Positions 1 to 6,493 of a stretch of 10,883 nucleotides of DNA are shown piece by piece. A program made the position numbers and the translations under genes. The DNA comes from Verrucomicrobiota bacterium (lineage in GTDB: Bacteria > Verrucomicrobiota > Verrucomicrobiia > Chthoniobacterales > JAFAMB01). Numbering within the stretch: position 1 is the first letter of the stretch; each line of letters starts with the position of its first letter. Under the pieces are notes generated by a model. That model had not been told where the DNA came from. It saw only the letters and a program-made list of their open reading frames with translations, and ran no database searches. Where the stretch lies: assembly GCA_019241095.1 (NCBI GenBank), contig JAFAXJ010000248.1, positions 1 through 10,883 on the forward strand, written 5' to 3'.

Positions 1-1
1 G

Positions 2-517
2 GAGGCTGTGCAAGCATTGCGAAAATATCTATCTGGTCCCCCGAGTCCTCAAAGCCCTAATGGACCTGTTCAGTTAACTAAGCAGTTTCAAAGTGTTCAG
101 GAGTTAAGTTTAGTTCCCGAATTTATACGAATCACAGAAAACCAGCCTGATTGGGAGAACTATTTTACAATCTGGGGAGATGGTAAAATTGATGTTAATT
201 TAGCTAACGCTTCGACCATCGAGTTAATCACTGGTGTGACGTCAGCCCAAGCAGATCAGTTTGTTAAGTATCGTTGGGGTCCTGATAAAAAACCTGATAC
301 GGATGATGACATTCAATATCAAAGTATGGATCAGGTACGGGCTGCGCTCGGATTGAGTACCGGGCAATTTGAATTGGTTCAAGATCTGTTATCATTGAAC
401 AGTGCTGTCGACCGCGTAGATAGCACTGGCACGATAGCCGGGTACTCCAAGACTGTAACAGTTATTACCAATCGGGGAGCTGCTCAACCTCGTATTCTTT
501 CATGGCAGGAAAAGTAG
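2..517 (+). CDS. gspK: Type II secretion minor pseudopilin GspK-like, C-terminal part (5' truncated by window edge)
   Basis: The frame is open to the left edge, so this is the 3' end of a longer gene and the GTG at position 8 is probably internal. GspK caps the tip of the T2SS pseudopilus together with GspI and GspJ. The visible part fits the GspK C-terminal region. A DGKIDVNLANAS segment (window residues about 58-69) leads into a helix-hairpin-helix-like stretch. A GPDKKPDTDDDI segment follows, resembling the acidic loop of this family, and then a second helical segment (RAALGLSTGQFELVQDLL). The N-terminal prepilin peptide and transmembrane helix lie outside the window. The stop overlaps the next gene by 16 bases, which suggests translational coupling. 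Assignment to GspK is by motif and by position just before the GspL-like gene. A related general secretion protein is possible but less likely. Confidence 0.75.
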   Translation, partial: EAVQALRKYLSGPPSPQSPNGPVQLTKQFQSVQELSLVPEFIRITENQPDWENYFTIWGDGKIDVNLANASTIELITGVTSAQADQFVKYRWGPDKKPDTDDDIQYQSMDQVRAALGLSTGQFELVQDLLSLNSAVDRVDSTGTIAGYSKTVTVITNRGAAQPRILSWQEK

Positions 518-1734
518 ACAGAACGCAGACAAACCTGTTGAGGGCGGTCGATGGGGATAGCTGGGAATTGTGGAATTTTGTTGACGGTACGAAGCCAGAG
601 TTTGTCCGCCGATTGACTATTCCGTCGGAGGTTTCCTTGGACACGATAGTAGCTCTTCCAGCGGAAAATACTTTTTCTTTCGCCTCCTGGCTCGCTTCAG
701 AAGATGAACAAGTTATCTCCGAGATGCTAAGTCTCCAGCTCGAACAGCGAGGACTTCTCAACAAAGCGAATGGTAACAGTTCCCAACTGACATTTCGGAT
801 TCTGGAAAAGCAGGAGAATCGGAGCTTGGCGGTCGCTGCCGTTTTGCAGCCCGAATTTCCGCCGCAACTCGCCTTTGAGAGGGCTTTGTTTTTTGAGCCG
901 TCAGTCTTCACTTTTCCACTTCCGGAAAGCCGGTTGGTAGTTTGGCGAGAGATCGAAAGGCTCAGCGTAGTTGCCACTCGCGGGCGCGAGCCTGTGGCCT
1001 TTCAAGTGCTCGCGGCAAGCGAACTGTCAGAAGCGGCTGTTCTCGAGCTGAAATGCATCTGTTTCCAACTGGAGGCCCAGGGGCTTTGTGAACGCCTGAA
1101 AGGAGTGACGCTATGGGGCGATTTCAGTCTGGCAGAGATAACAAGACTGCGAGATGCTCTGGGCTTAGCCGTCTCACACGAGGCTTTGCCGCCCCCCTGT
1201 CTGCCCGCGAAAAAAGCAAATCTTTTGCCGCCCGAAGTTGCGATTCTGCACGCAAGAAAACGAAGACGAGCACGAGTTCGTACCGCGATTATGGCTGCGG
1301 TCGCGCTTTACCTTTTAGCGATCGCTAGTCTTATCGGTTATATTGGATACCAGAGATATGCTGCAGCTTCTTTGAGTCGGCGTTTAGCCGGCCAGGAGCC
1401 AACTGTCTCAGCGATACAAGGCACAGCCGATCGTTGGCGACAAGTTCAATGGGCTGTTGACCCTCACCTTTATCTGGCAGAACTGCTCTACCAAGTCGCT
1501 TCTCTCTTGCCTCCCAATGGCTTGCGTCTGACAGGCCTGGATGCGCAGAAAGGCAAGGTGGTTATAAAAGGGGAGGCGAGCGGCGCGCCGGCCGCCTTTA
1601 AGCTGGCTGAAGACATCAAACAGGATCCCGAACTCCGAATGTTTTCGTGGGAAATGCCAAGTCCTAACTTACGGCCCGATGGCCGAGCTGAGTTTACAAT
1701 CCAAGGAGAACCGAAATTTGCGAAAATTGACTAA
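502..1734 (+). CDS. GspL/PilM-PilN-like inner-membrane assembly platform protein
   Basis: This 410-residue protein has the layout of GspL, or of a fused PilM and PilN. Residues 1-255 are a soluble, presumably cytoplasmic part with alternating strands and helices, as expected for the GspL actin-like fold. A basic stretch RKRRRARVR (about 252-260) comes next, then one membrane helix (about 261-283). A periplasmic tail follows, with a PilN-like segment (about 320-405) containing HLYLAELLYQVASLLPPNGL. Basic residues before the helix place the N-terminus inside. In T2SS, GspL recruits the ATPase GspE and pairs with GspM. I see no clear ATP-binding motif, which is usual for GspL. The ATG at 502 has no good ribosome binding site, but it is the first plausible start and gives a 16-base overlap with the gspK-like gene. 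Family assignment rests mainly on architecture and neighbours, because sequence conservation in this family is weak. Confidence 0.7.
   Translation: MAGKVDRTQTNLLRAVDGDSWELWNFVDGTKPEFVRRLTIPSEVSLDTIVALPAENTFSFASWLASEDEQVISEMLSLQLEQRGLLNKANGNSSQLTFRILEKQENRSLAVAAVLQPEFPPQLAFERALFFEPSVFTFPLPESRLVVWREIERLSVVATRGREPVAFQVLAASELSEAAVLELKCICFQLEAQGLCERLKGVTLWGDFSLAEITRLRDALGLAVSHEALPPPCLPAKKANLLPPEVAILHARKRRRARVRTAIMAAVALYLLAIASLIGYIGYQRYAAASLSRRLAGQEPTVSAIQGTADRWRQVQWAVDPHLYLAELLYQVASLLPPNGLRLTGLDAQKGKVVIKGEASGAPAAFKLAEDIKQDPELRMFSWEMPSPNLRPDGRAEFTIQGEPKFAKID
1703..1708 (+). promoter_or_regulatory. Ribosome binding site deciding the start of the GspM/PilO-like gene
   Basis: AAGGAG lies 9 bases before a TTG at 1718, inside the end of the preceding gene. 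The alternative ATG at 1679 has no such site. This supports the TTG start and reduces the overlap with the upstream gene from 56 to 17 bases, similar to the 16-17 base overlaps at neighbouring junctions. Confidence 0.6.
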
Positions 1735-2245
1735 GAGCGAACGCAGACTGTTGATCATTCTAGGGATTGCAATTTTCGTCGTGGTAAATTTTTATGGGCT
1801 CGGGTACCTGCTCGAAGTTGAGTCTTCTCTAGCGCAACAACTGAGTGAGCTGCGCGATAAATCAAGATCCAACGAACTTTGGTTGCGAGAAAAAGATCTC
1901 TGGCTGGCTCGTAAAACATGGATTGACGCTTCTCAGCCTCGCATTAGTCCCAATCTGGTTCCTCAATCGGCTTTGCTGGAATCTTTGACGACCAGTGCGC
2001 ATGCCAATAACCTTGAGATTCAGGAGCAAAGCTTCGGTGAGACTAGAAATACCCCCGGTTATGAATCGGTGTCGGTCCGACTGAAAGTAGGCGGCAGTCT
2101 TCGAAACGTGCTTGGGTGGCTGGTGCAGATCCAACAACCGGAGTTGTTTCAGGCGGTCACGAATTTTTCTTTGAAAAGCGAAAATGAGCCTCCTAGTGTC
2201 AGCCTCGATCTGGAAGTAGCTCGCTGGTATGCGCCACATGTATAG
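1718..2245 (+). CDS. GspM/PilO-like inner-membrane platform protein
   Basis: With the TTG start the protein has 175 residues (188 from the ATG at 1679). A short basic cytoplasmic tail (LRKLTKSERR) is followed by one membrane helix (about 11-32, LLIILGIAIFVVVNFYG and onward). A charged, probably coiled-coil stretch comes next (about 33-65, SSLAQQLSELRDKSRSNELW). The periplasmic domain contains the pattern SALLESLTTSAHANNLEI, then strands around VSVRLKVGGSLRNVLGWLVQIQ. This pattern is typical of PilO and GspM ferredoxin-like domains, in which the first helix precedes a beta strand and the LRNVLGWL-type helix follows the second. The partner is expected to be the GspL-like protein encoded immediately upstream. 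The stop overlaps the next gene by 17 bases. PilO or GspM cannot be decided from the sequence alone. The order here (after a PilN-like gene, before an exported protein and a secretin) matches the pilN-pilO-pilP-pilQ order. Confidence 0.68.
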   Translation: MRKLTKSERRLLIILGIAIFVVVNFYGLGYLLEVESSLAQQLSELRDKSRSNELWLREKDLWLARKTWIDASQPRISPNLVPQSALLESLTTSAHANNLEIQEQSFGETRNTPGYESVSVRLKVGGSLRNVLGWLVQIQQPELFQAVTNFSLKSENEPPSVSLDLEVARWYAPHV

Positions 2246-2942
2246 AATATTATTTAGATCCCTTGCCACGCTGAGTTGTCTTATCGGGGTAACAAGCGTT
2301 GCGGGGGCGGAGGACGAGATTCCAAAAGGATTCAAGCTCGAACGATATCAAAAAATCTGGGAGAGAAATCCATTTACGCTAGTTACACCGGTTGCAGCCC
2401 AGGCCCAGCCGTCGGTCTTTGATAAACTTTTTCTTGTTAGCTGGACGACAATTGCTGGCAAAGATATCGTTTTCGTCCAGAACAGTGAGAATAACGAGGT
2501 TCAGAAGATTACCAAGGACCCAAACCAGCATCATTTTCAGCTGCTGGAAATCCATCGTAGCCAAAACCCTCAAGCATTCGAGGCAGTTATTTCTAACGGC
2601 AGTGAGAAAGGAATAGTCAAGTTCCGTGCCGATAACCCTCAATCGAACCCGGTCTTAGCAGGGCCAGGCGCCTTTAATCCCGCCGTGTCTCAGATGCAAA
2701 TTCCGACCACGGAGCCAAACGAAGGTCAAATGCCTGCTATACCAGGTCAGTCCCCCATACCATCTCAGCAATACCCTCAGGCTGCTACAAGACAACCGCC
2801 AACAACGCAGAATTATAACGGGTTCCGTCCCCCGCGCGCCGCTGAAATACATCGTAAACGTTTGCTGGCCCCTCCGGGATCTGAACAACCGATCAGTACT
2901 CCAGGAAAGGTTCAGTCGATCAATCCAGGTTCCCCCCAATGA
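2229..2942 (+). CDS. Exported protein in the GspC/PilP slot, function not established
   Basis: This 237-residue protein starts with a signal peptide (about 1-27) and a likely signal peptidase I site after AGA. I see no canonical lipobox, although PilP proteins are usually lipoproteins. Residues about 36-54 contain KLERYQKIWERNPFTLVTP, similar in style to the RNPF-type segment ahead of the GspC homology region. Residues about 66-132 alternate short strands (DKLFLVSWTTIAG, DIVFVQN, HFQLLEIH, FEAVISNG, GIVKF), which would fit the small beta domain shared by GspC and PilP. The last 100 residues are rich in Pro, Gln and Asn, look disordered, and end in a basic patch (HRKRLL). The gene lies between the PilO-like gene (17-base overlap) and the secretin gene (4-base ATGA overlap). 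It is therefore probably the periplasmic connector between platform and secretin. That role is inference from position and weak pattern. A second ATG at 2238 is an alternative start. Confidence 0.55.
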   Translation: MRHMYRILFRSLATLSCLIGVTSVAGAEDEIPKGFKLERYQKIWERNPFTLVTPVAAQAQPSVFDKLFLVSWTTIAGKDIVFVQNSENNEVQKITKDPNQHHFQLLEIHRSQNPQAFEAVISNGSEKGIVKFRADNPQSNPVLAGPGAFNPAVSQMQIPTTEPNEGQMPAIPGQSPIPSQQYPQAATRQPPTTQNYNGFRPPRAAEIHRKRLLAPPGSEQPISTPGKVQSINPGSPQ

Positions 2943-5212
2943 GCCAAATTTATCTGCTTCTAACGCTCTGCTTGTTTGTGATTTCTGAACTGAACTGTAA
3001 CGCTCAGAGTGTGAACGATCCTGCAACAGCCCCTGCGGATAAAGAGCCGATGAGCTCGTTCCAGGCTGTCAACGCAAGTATCGACACGATATTGCAGGAA
3101 TACGAATTGTTAACCGGTAAAGTCCTAATCAGGGATAGCAATCTAGCCGCAAATTCCTTGCCAATCAGTATATCAGTTCCTGACCCAGTACCTCGTTCAG
3201 AGCTAGTGCGCATTATCGAAGCATCTCTTTTGCTGAACAATTTTGCACTGATTCCTTCCCAGGAGCCAAATACTATCAAAGTCATTAATATTAACACCGG
3301 TAAAAATCCTCGCAGCGAAGGTGTTCGTTTATTTACCGGAGCCTCATCGATTCCTAGCGGAGAACAGGTGATCAGCTATTACATGCCGCTCCGCTATATC
3401 ACCGCCAATGAGGCTTTAACAGTTTTTCAGACCCATATATTGCCGCGCGCATTCACTTCATTCGTTCCTATCAATAGTTCGCAAGCGCTTTTGATTACCG
3501 AAAACACTAGCGTTATCAGGGAACTCGTTGCATTGCAGCAACTGATTGATACGCCTCCCGAAAAAAATGAAACGCGATTTGTTCAGCTGGTACGAGCGGA
3601 CGCCGAGCGGGTTGCGGACATGATAGACAAACTGCTGCAAAATCAGCAGAGACAGCGAGAAACCAATCTGAATGCAGCCGCGGGAGCAAATCCTAATCCA
3701 GGTGTACCTACGACCAGCACAGGAGGCGCCGAAACCACTGGCAATCCTTTTGCCCAGTTGATTGCCGATACGCGCACTAACCGCATACTGATTGTAGGCA
3801 GACCTCATAACGTGGAGTACGTTGCTGGCTTAGTTCACGACTTTGATCTTGCTTCGACAACCGGCCGGCTTCTGGAATACAGGCTGCGGTATGTAACAGC
3901 GTCGGACGTAATTAACGTGCTCGGCGATGTTCTCTCTGAAGGGGGCAAGGAAGGACAAGCTAACACTTCGCAAAGCCCACAACAGCAGCAGCAACAGCAG
4001 AATCGAACTCTTAACCTGGGAGCAAATCCAAATACCAGTTCAACCTCCGGCTATGGGGGAACCAGTTCAACCACAGGCACCGGGAGTTCGAGCGGGGAAA
4101 CGACTCTGCAGGAGCCTAATGAGTTGGCTGCTCCTCAATCGCTTGTGGTTGGAAAAACCAGAATTGTCGCGGATTCAAAAAATAATATCGTTCTTATCCT
4201 GGGTCCCCCTGAAAGTCTTCAAAGAGTAAAGCTTATATTGGATAGATTGGATGAGCGACCTCAGCAGGTATATCTAGCCACTGTCATCGGTCAGCTATCA
4301 CTGACTAACGACCTGCTCTATGGTGTTGATTTTGTGCAGACGTACAAAAAGATAAATAGCAGCAAAGGAATTGCTTCCACAAATGTCAACACAAGCGGTG
4401 TCACCAATTTCACTTCGACGCCGATAGTTGATCCCAGTACTATCACCAATGGCAACGTCCTGAACAGTGCCGTCAACGCTGCATCTTCCGCATTGACCCA
4501 GGTTCAAGGCCTAACGATTTACGGTAGCATTTCCGATGCGGTAAAAGTTTTTGTACGGGCTTCTGATTCTCGGGGCGATTTTAAGATATTGGCGCGACCA
4601 GCTGTTTATACAGCGAACAATAAATTAGCTGTTATATCTTCCGGTTCGCGCATCCCTTATCCCGGTTCGACATTGTCAAATGTCAATACCGTGACAGGAA
4701 GCACCAACACGGCCTCGGTTGCATCAACTGTCGAGTTTGTTGATGTTAGCCTCCGGCTGGAAGTGATTCCACTTATCAATTCGAGTCATGAAGTCACCTT
4801 AAAGGTAGTTCAGATTAATGACAGCGTTAGCGGGCAAACCGTTATATCCGGCAGCAACGTTCCAAACATCTCAAGCCAGCGACTTACAACGACCGTCACT
4901 GTTCCTTCCGGGGCAACAGTCGTCCTGGGCGGCCTCATTCAAGAGAATGAAAGGAAGGACGATAACGGAATACCTGTGCTGGACCAGATTCCTTATCTCG
5001 GAACTCTTTTCAAGACACGCGGAGTAAGTAAAACGCGAGACGAACTGCTTGTCTTTATACAACCGGTGGTTGTAGGGAACGATGTCCAGACACTCCGTGC
5101 CAGTCTAAACGAAGAACGTCGGACCACTGTAGGCCAACGAGCTTTCAACCTCGCACATCCCGGGCAGCCGACAACAGTTCCTGCTTCGAGAAAAAGTCGA
5201 GGAAAGGATTAG
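2939..5212 (+). CDS. gspD: Secretin, GspD/PilQ family outer-membrane channel
   Basis: This 757-residue protein has a signal peptide (about 1-23, cleavage near CNA-QS). The N-terminal ring domains follow in order: an N0/STN-like domain (about 40-120), then three NolW-type segments at about 145-205, 213-305 and 312-440. The C-terminal secretin domain (about 443-712) contains the signature VPSGATVVLGGLI (655-667), then GIPVLDQIPYLGTLF (677-691) and DELLVFIQPVVV. These motifs make the family certain. Secretins form large outer-membrane multimers through which T2SS substrates or pili pass. Two low-complexity loops interrupt the ring domains: residues 242-270, and 335-400 with seven consecutive Gln (348-354) followed by Gly/Ser/Thr runs. 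Cys20 in the signal region is not in a proper lipobox, so lipidation is doubtful. The hydrophilic tail after 712 could carry a pilotin-binding segment. The start overlaps the upstream stop as ATGA. GspD is preferred over PilQ because of the gspK-like gene in the operon. Confidence 0.93.
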   Translation: MSQIYLLLTLCLFVISELNCNAQSVNDPATAPADKEPMSSFQAVNASIDTILQEYELLTGKVLIRDSNLAANSLPISISVPDPVPRSELVRIIEASLLLNNFALIPSQEPNTIKVININTGKNPRSEGVRLFTGASSIPSGEQVISYYMPLRYITANEALTVFQTHILPRAFTSFVPINSSQALLITENTSVIRELVALQQLIDTPPEKNETRFVQLVRADAERVADMIDKLLQNQQRQRETNLNAAAGANPNPGVPTTSTGGAETTGNPFAQLIADTRTNRILIVGRPHNVEYVAGLVHDFDLASTTGRLLEYRLRYVTASDVINVLGDVLSEGGKEGQANTSQSPQQQQQQQNRTLNLGANPNTSSTSGYGGTSSTTGTGSSSGETTLQEPNELAAPQSLVVGKTRIVADSKNNIVLILGPPESLQRVKLILDRLDERPQQVYLATVIGQLSLTNDLLYGVDFVQTYKKINSSKGIASTNVNTSGVTNFTSTPIVDPSTITNGNVLNSAVNAASSALTQVQGLTIYGSISDAVKVFVRASDSRGDFKILARPAVYTANNKLAVISSGSRIPYPGSTLSNVNTVTGSTNTASVASTVEFVDVSLRLEVIPLINSSHEVTLKVVQINDSVSGQTVISGSNVPNISSQRLTTTVTVPSGATVVLGGLIQENERKDDNGIPVLDQIPYLGTLFKTRGVSKTRDELLVFIQPVVVGNDVQTLRASLNEERRTTVGQRAFNLAHPGQPTTVPASRKSRGKD

Positions 5213-5289
5213 GAAGGGGGTGGAGCGTGTTAGCGGTAACCGGCCCACAAAAGCCCTGTTTGATCAGATATCGGCACTTGACGGACCAG

Positions 5290-5385
5290 GTTCGGCTGGC
5301 GCGTAGAAGTGGTATAGGCACACTTTGGGCGACGGCAAATACGCCCAGAGGCACGGTCTTTCAGTTCACCTTGCCGATCGGCACG
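5290..5385 (+). pseudogene. Relic of a histidine kinase C-terminus (end of the ATP-binding domain)
   Basis: In frame from 5317 the sequence reads GTLWATANTPRGTVFQFTLP. This is the very typical last segment of a HATPase_c domain (G-LWA-N---G--F-FTLP, the end of the G2 region) in sensor kinases, where it normally follows a GLGL--(S/A)RSIVEAHGG helix. Just upstream, the same frame gives VRLARRS, and bases 5305-5311 (GTAGAAG) could be the worn VE of VEAHGG. The reading frame appears shifted there by about one base. No H box, N box or DxGxG motif is visible upstream, because gspD ends at 5212. Only the last 30 or so residues of a kinase survive. Downstream of 5385 the frame stays open to 5442 without a recognisable domain. 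This is a fragment, not a working gene. Confidence 0.6.
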
Positions 5386-5416
5386 ATGTCTTCACCGAAG
5401 TTAGACGATCGCAGCA

Positions 5417-5443
5417 TTTACGTGACGAATTCGCCCACGTAAA
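5417..5443. repeat. Small inverted repeat, possible hairpin between convergent genes
   Basis: TTTACGTG (5417-5424) and CACGTAAA (5436-5443) are perfectly complementary across an 11-base loop. The hairpin lies between the 3' ends of the secretin gene and the dehydrogenase gene, where a bidirectional terminator would be useful. The stem is short and not GC-rich, and no T-run follows on either strand, so termination is only a possibility. I see nothing else in the gap besides the kinase relic. Confidence 0.25.
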
Positions 5444-5485
5444 GCAGCGAGTCGGCTTCTGAAGTCTCTACATAGGCTTGAATTG

Positions 5486-6217
5486 TTATCGACCGGCGTG
5501 GACCCCTCCATCGACCCGGATGTTTTCTCCGGTTACGAAGGTCGCGTTCTGGAGATAAAGCATCGCGTCGACAATGTCAGAAATTTCACCCATCCGAGCC
5601 AGGGGATGAAACTTTGCCAACGCCGCCTGGTCATCCTTGGCGTGCATGGGTGTGTTGATGATGCCAGGCGAGATCGTATTAAACCGGATGTTGTTCGCCG
5701 CGTATTCCAGCGCCAGCGCCTTACTCGCAGCTGCCAACGGCGACTTCGATAACACTGCTAAAAGTGCGGGCGCGGCCCTGCTCGGTTGCTCCGCGAGGAC
5801 TGCCGAGATGGTCAGCACATGCCCCGAATTTTGCTTCTTCATTTGCGGAATCACCTGCTGCGTCATATAGAAGAAGCTTGCGTCGTTAGTATTCATCACC
5901 AAGTTGTAGTCTTCTTCGGTGTAGTCGGTGAACGCCTTTGCAATGAAGATGCCCGCATTGTTGACCAGCAGATCAATACGGTCGAAATGTTTGAGGGCGG
6001 CGTCCACCACACTCACAGCGGTCTCCTTCCTGCTGACATCACCATCTACGAGGACGAGATTGGGCGAGGCCTTGAGGTCCCTTGACTTGCTGATCGTGCG
6101 GGAGGCGGCCACGACACGCCAGCAGCGTCCGAGCAGCGCTTGCGAGATGCCCAGCCCGATTCCGCTGGAAGCGCCGGTGACGATGGCGACCGGTTCCGGG
6201 GTATAGTCGTCTTTCAT
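5486..6217 (-). CDS. Short-chain dehydrogenase/reductase (SDR) family protein, catalytic Tyr replaced
   Basis: This 243-residue protein has the length of a classical SDR with a Rossmann fold. The cofactor motif TGASSGIG is at residues 14-21 and NNAG at 86-89. The structural Asn is probably N111, the catalytic Ser is S138 (LTISA), and the C-terminal substrate region has SPG at 183-185 (P184, G185) and the ending VTGENIRVDGG. Ser at 39 and Arg at 40 after the second strand suggest a preference for NADP(H). The usual YxxxK active site reads AVLSK here, with Lys158 kept but Ala at 154 where Tyr should be. From memory, a subset of SDR proteins has an AALTK-type sequence here, so this may be a subfamily trait rather than damage. 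The substrate is unknown. AAAAAGG, 6 bases before the ATG, is a plausible ribosome binding site. The gene stands alone on this strand, starting 28 bases after the stop of a regulator relic. Confidence 0.85.
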   Translation of the reverse strand: MKDDYTPEPVAIVTGASSGIGLGISQALLGRCWRVVAASRTISKSRDLKASPNLVLVDGDVSRKETAVSVVDAALKHFDRIDLLVNNAGIFIAKAFTDYTEEDYNLVMNTNDASFFYMTQQVIPQMKKQNSGHVLTISAVLAEQPSRAAPALLAVLSKSPLAAASKALALEYAANNIRFNTISPGIINTPMHAKDDQAALAKFHPLARMGEISDIVDAMLYLQNATFVTGENIRVDGGVHAGR

Positions 6218-6223
6218 GTTGTG

Positions 6224-6230
6224 CCTTTTT
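6224..6230 (-). promoter_or_regulatory. Ribosome binding site of the SDR gene
   Basis: Read on the minus strand, AAAAAGG lies 6 bases before the ATG at 6217. It is a weak but well-placed site and supports that start. Confidence 0.4.
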
Positions 6231-6245
6231 ACTTGGTATTCAGAG

Positions 6246-6420
6246 TTAATTCACTGAGCTGAGGTCCGTTCCAAAGTGAGCGGGTCTCCGTTTCAAGCCC
6301 ATCTTTTCTATCCGGGACATCAAAGCGGTGGGCTTTACATCCAAAACTTCCGCGCCCCCGTCGAGCCTTTATTTTCCAGCCGTTTGGAACACGTTTGGCG
6401 GTCACTGTAGCGAACAAACC
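6246..6420 (-). pseudogene. Relic of a sigma-54-type regulator C-terminus (Fis-like helix-turn-helix), frameshifted
   Basis: On the minus strand from 6359 to the TAA at 6248-6246, one frame reads GGA then EVLDVKPTALMSRIEKMGL and a short tail ending SSVN. This matches the Fis-type DNA-binding helix-turn-helix that ends NtrC/FhlA-class activators (typical form GAAE-LG-KPTTL-SRMKKLGI). Just upstream, a second frame reads NGWKIK, which matches the conserved segment directly before that motif (TGWKIKG). The two pieces are out of frame by an indel near 6360, and the helix-turn-helix frame has a stop at 6371-6369. No AAA+ domain, Walker motif or GAFTGA loop is present further upstream, so only the last 50 or so codons remain. 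The fragment sits 28 bases before the SDR gene in the same direction, so the ancestor was probably a regulator co-oriented with that gene. Confidence 0.6.
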
Positions 6421-6493
6421 CAAATTTGCTGCTGGAACTTACAGAGCCGGCCTAACAGAATCAGCGGATCCATTTCTCGAACGAGCAATAAAA

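Noticed and set aside
465..977. 170-codon open frame on the minus strand opposite the GspL-like gene
   Set aside because: It is a shadow of the operon gene: Ser/Arg-rich, no domain, and opposite a well-supported gene.
2998..3008. Possible lipoprotein Cys at residue 20 of the secretin
   Set aside because: The residues before it (E-L-N) do not form a lipobox. A signal peptidase I site after CNA fits better.
3966..4000. CAG/CAA run considered as a separate tandem repeat locus
   Set aside because: It is the coding sequence for the Gln run in the secretin loop and is too short and imperfect to list as a separate repeat.
5483..6206. Several plus-strand open frames opposite the SDR gene
   Set aside because: The minus-strand SDR reading has full-length family motifs. 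The plus-strand frames have none.
6229..6423. 64-codon minus-strand frame upstream of the SDR considered as a small gene
   Set aside because: Its upstream part and a neighbouring frame together rebuild a regulator ending, so it is part of a frameshifted relic.
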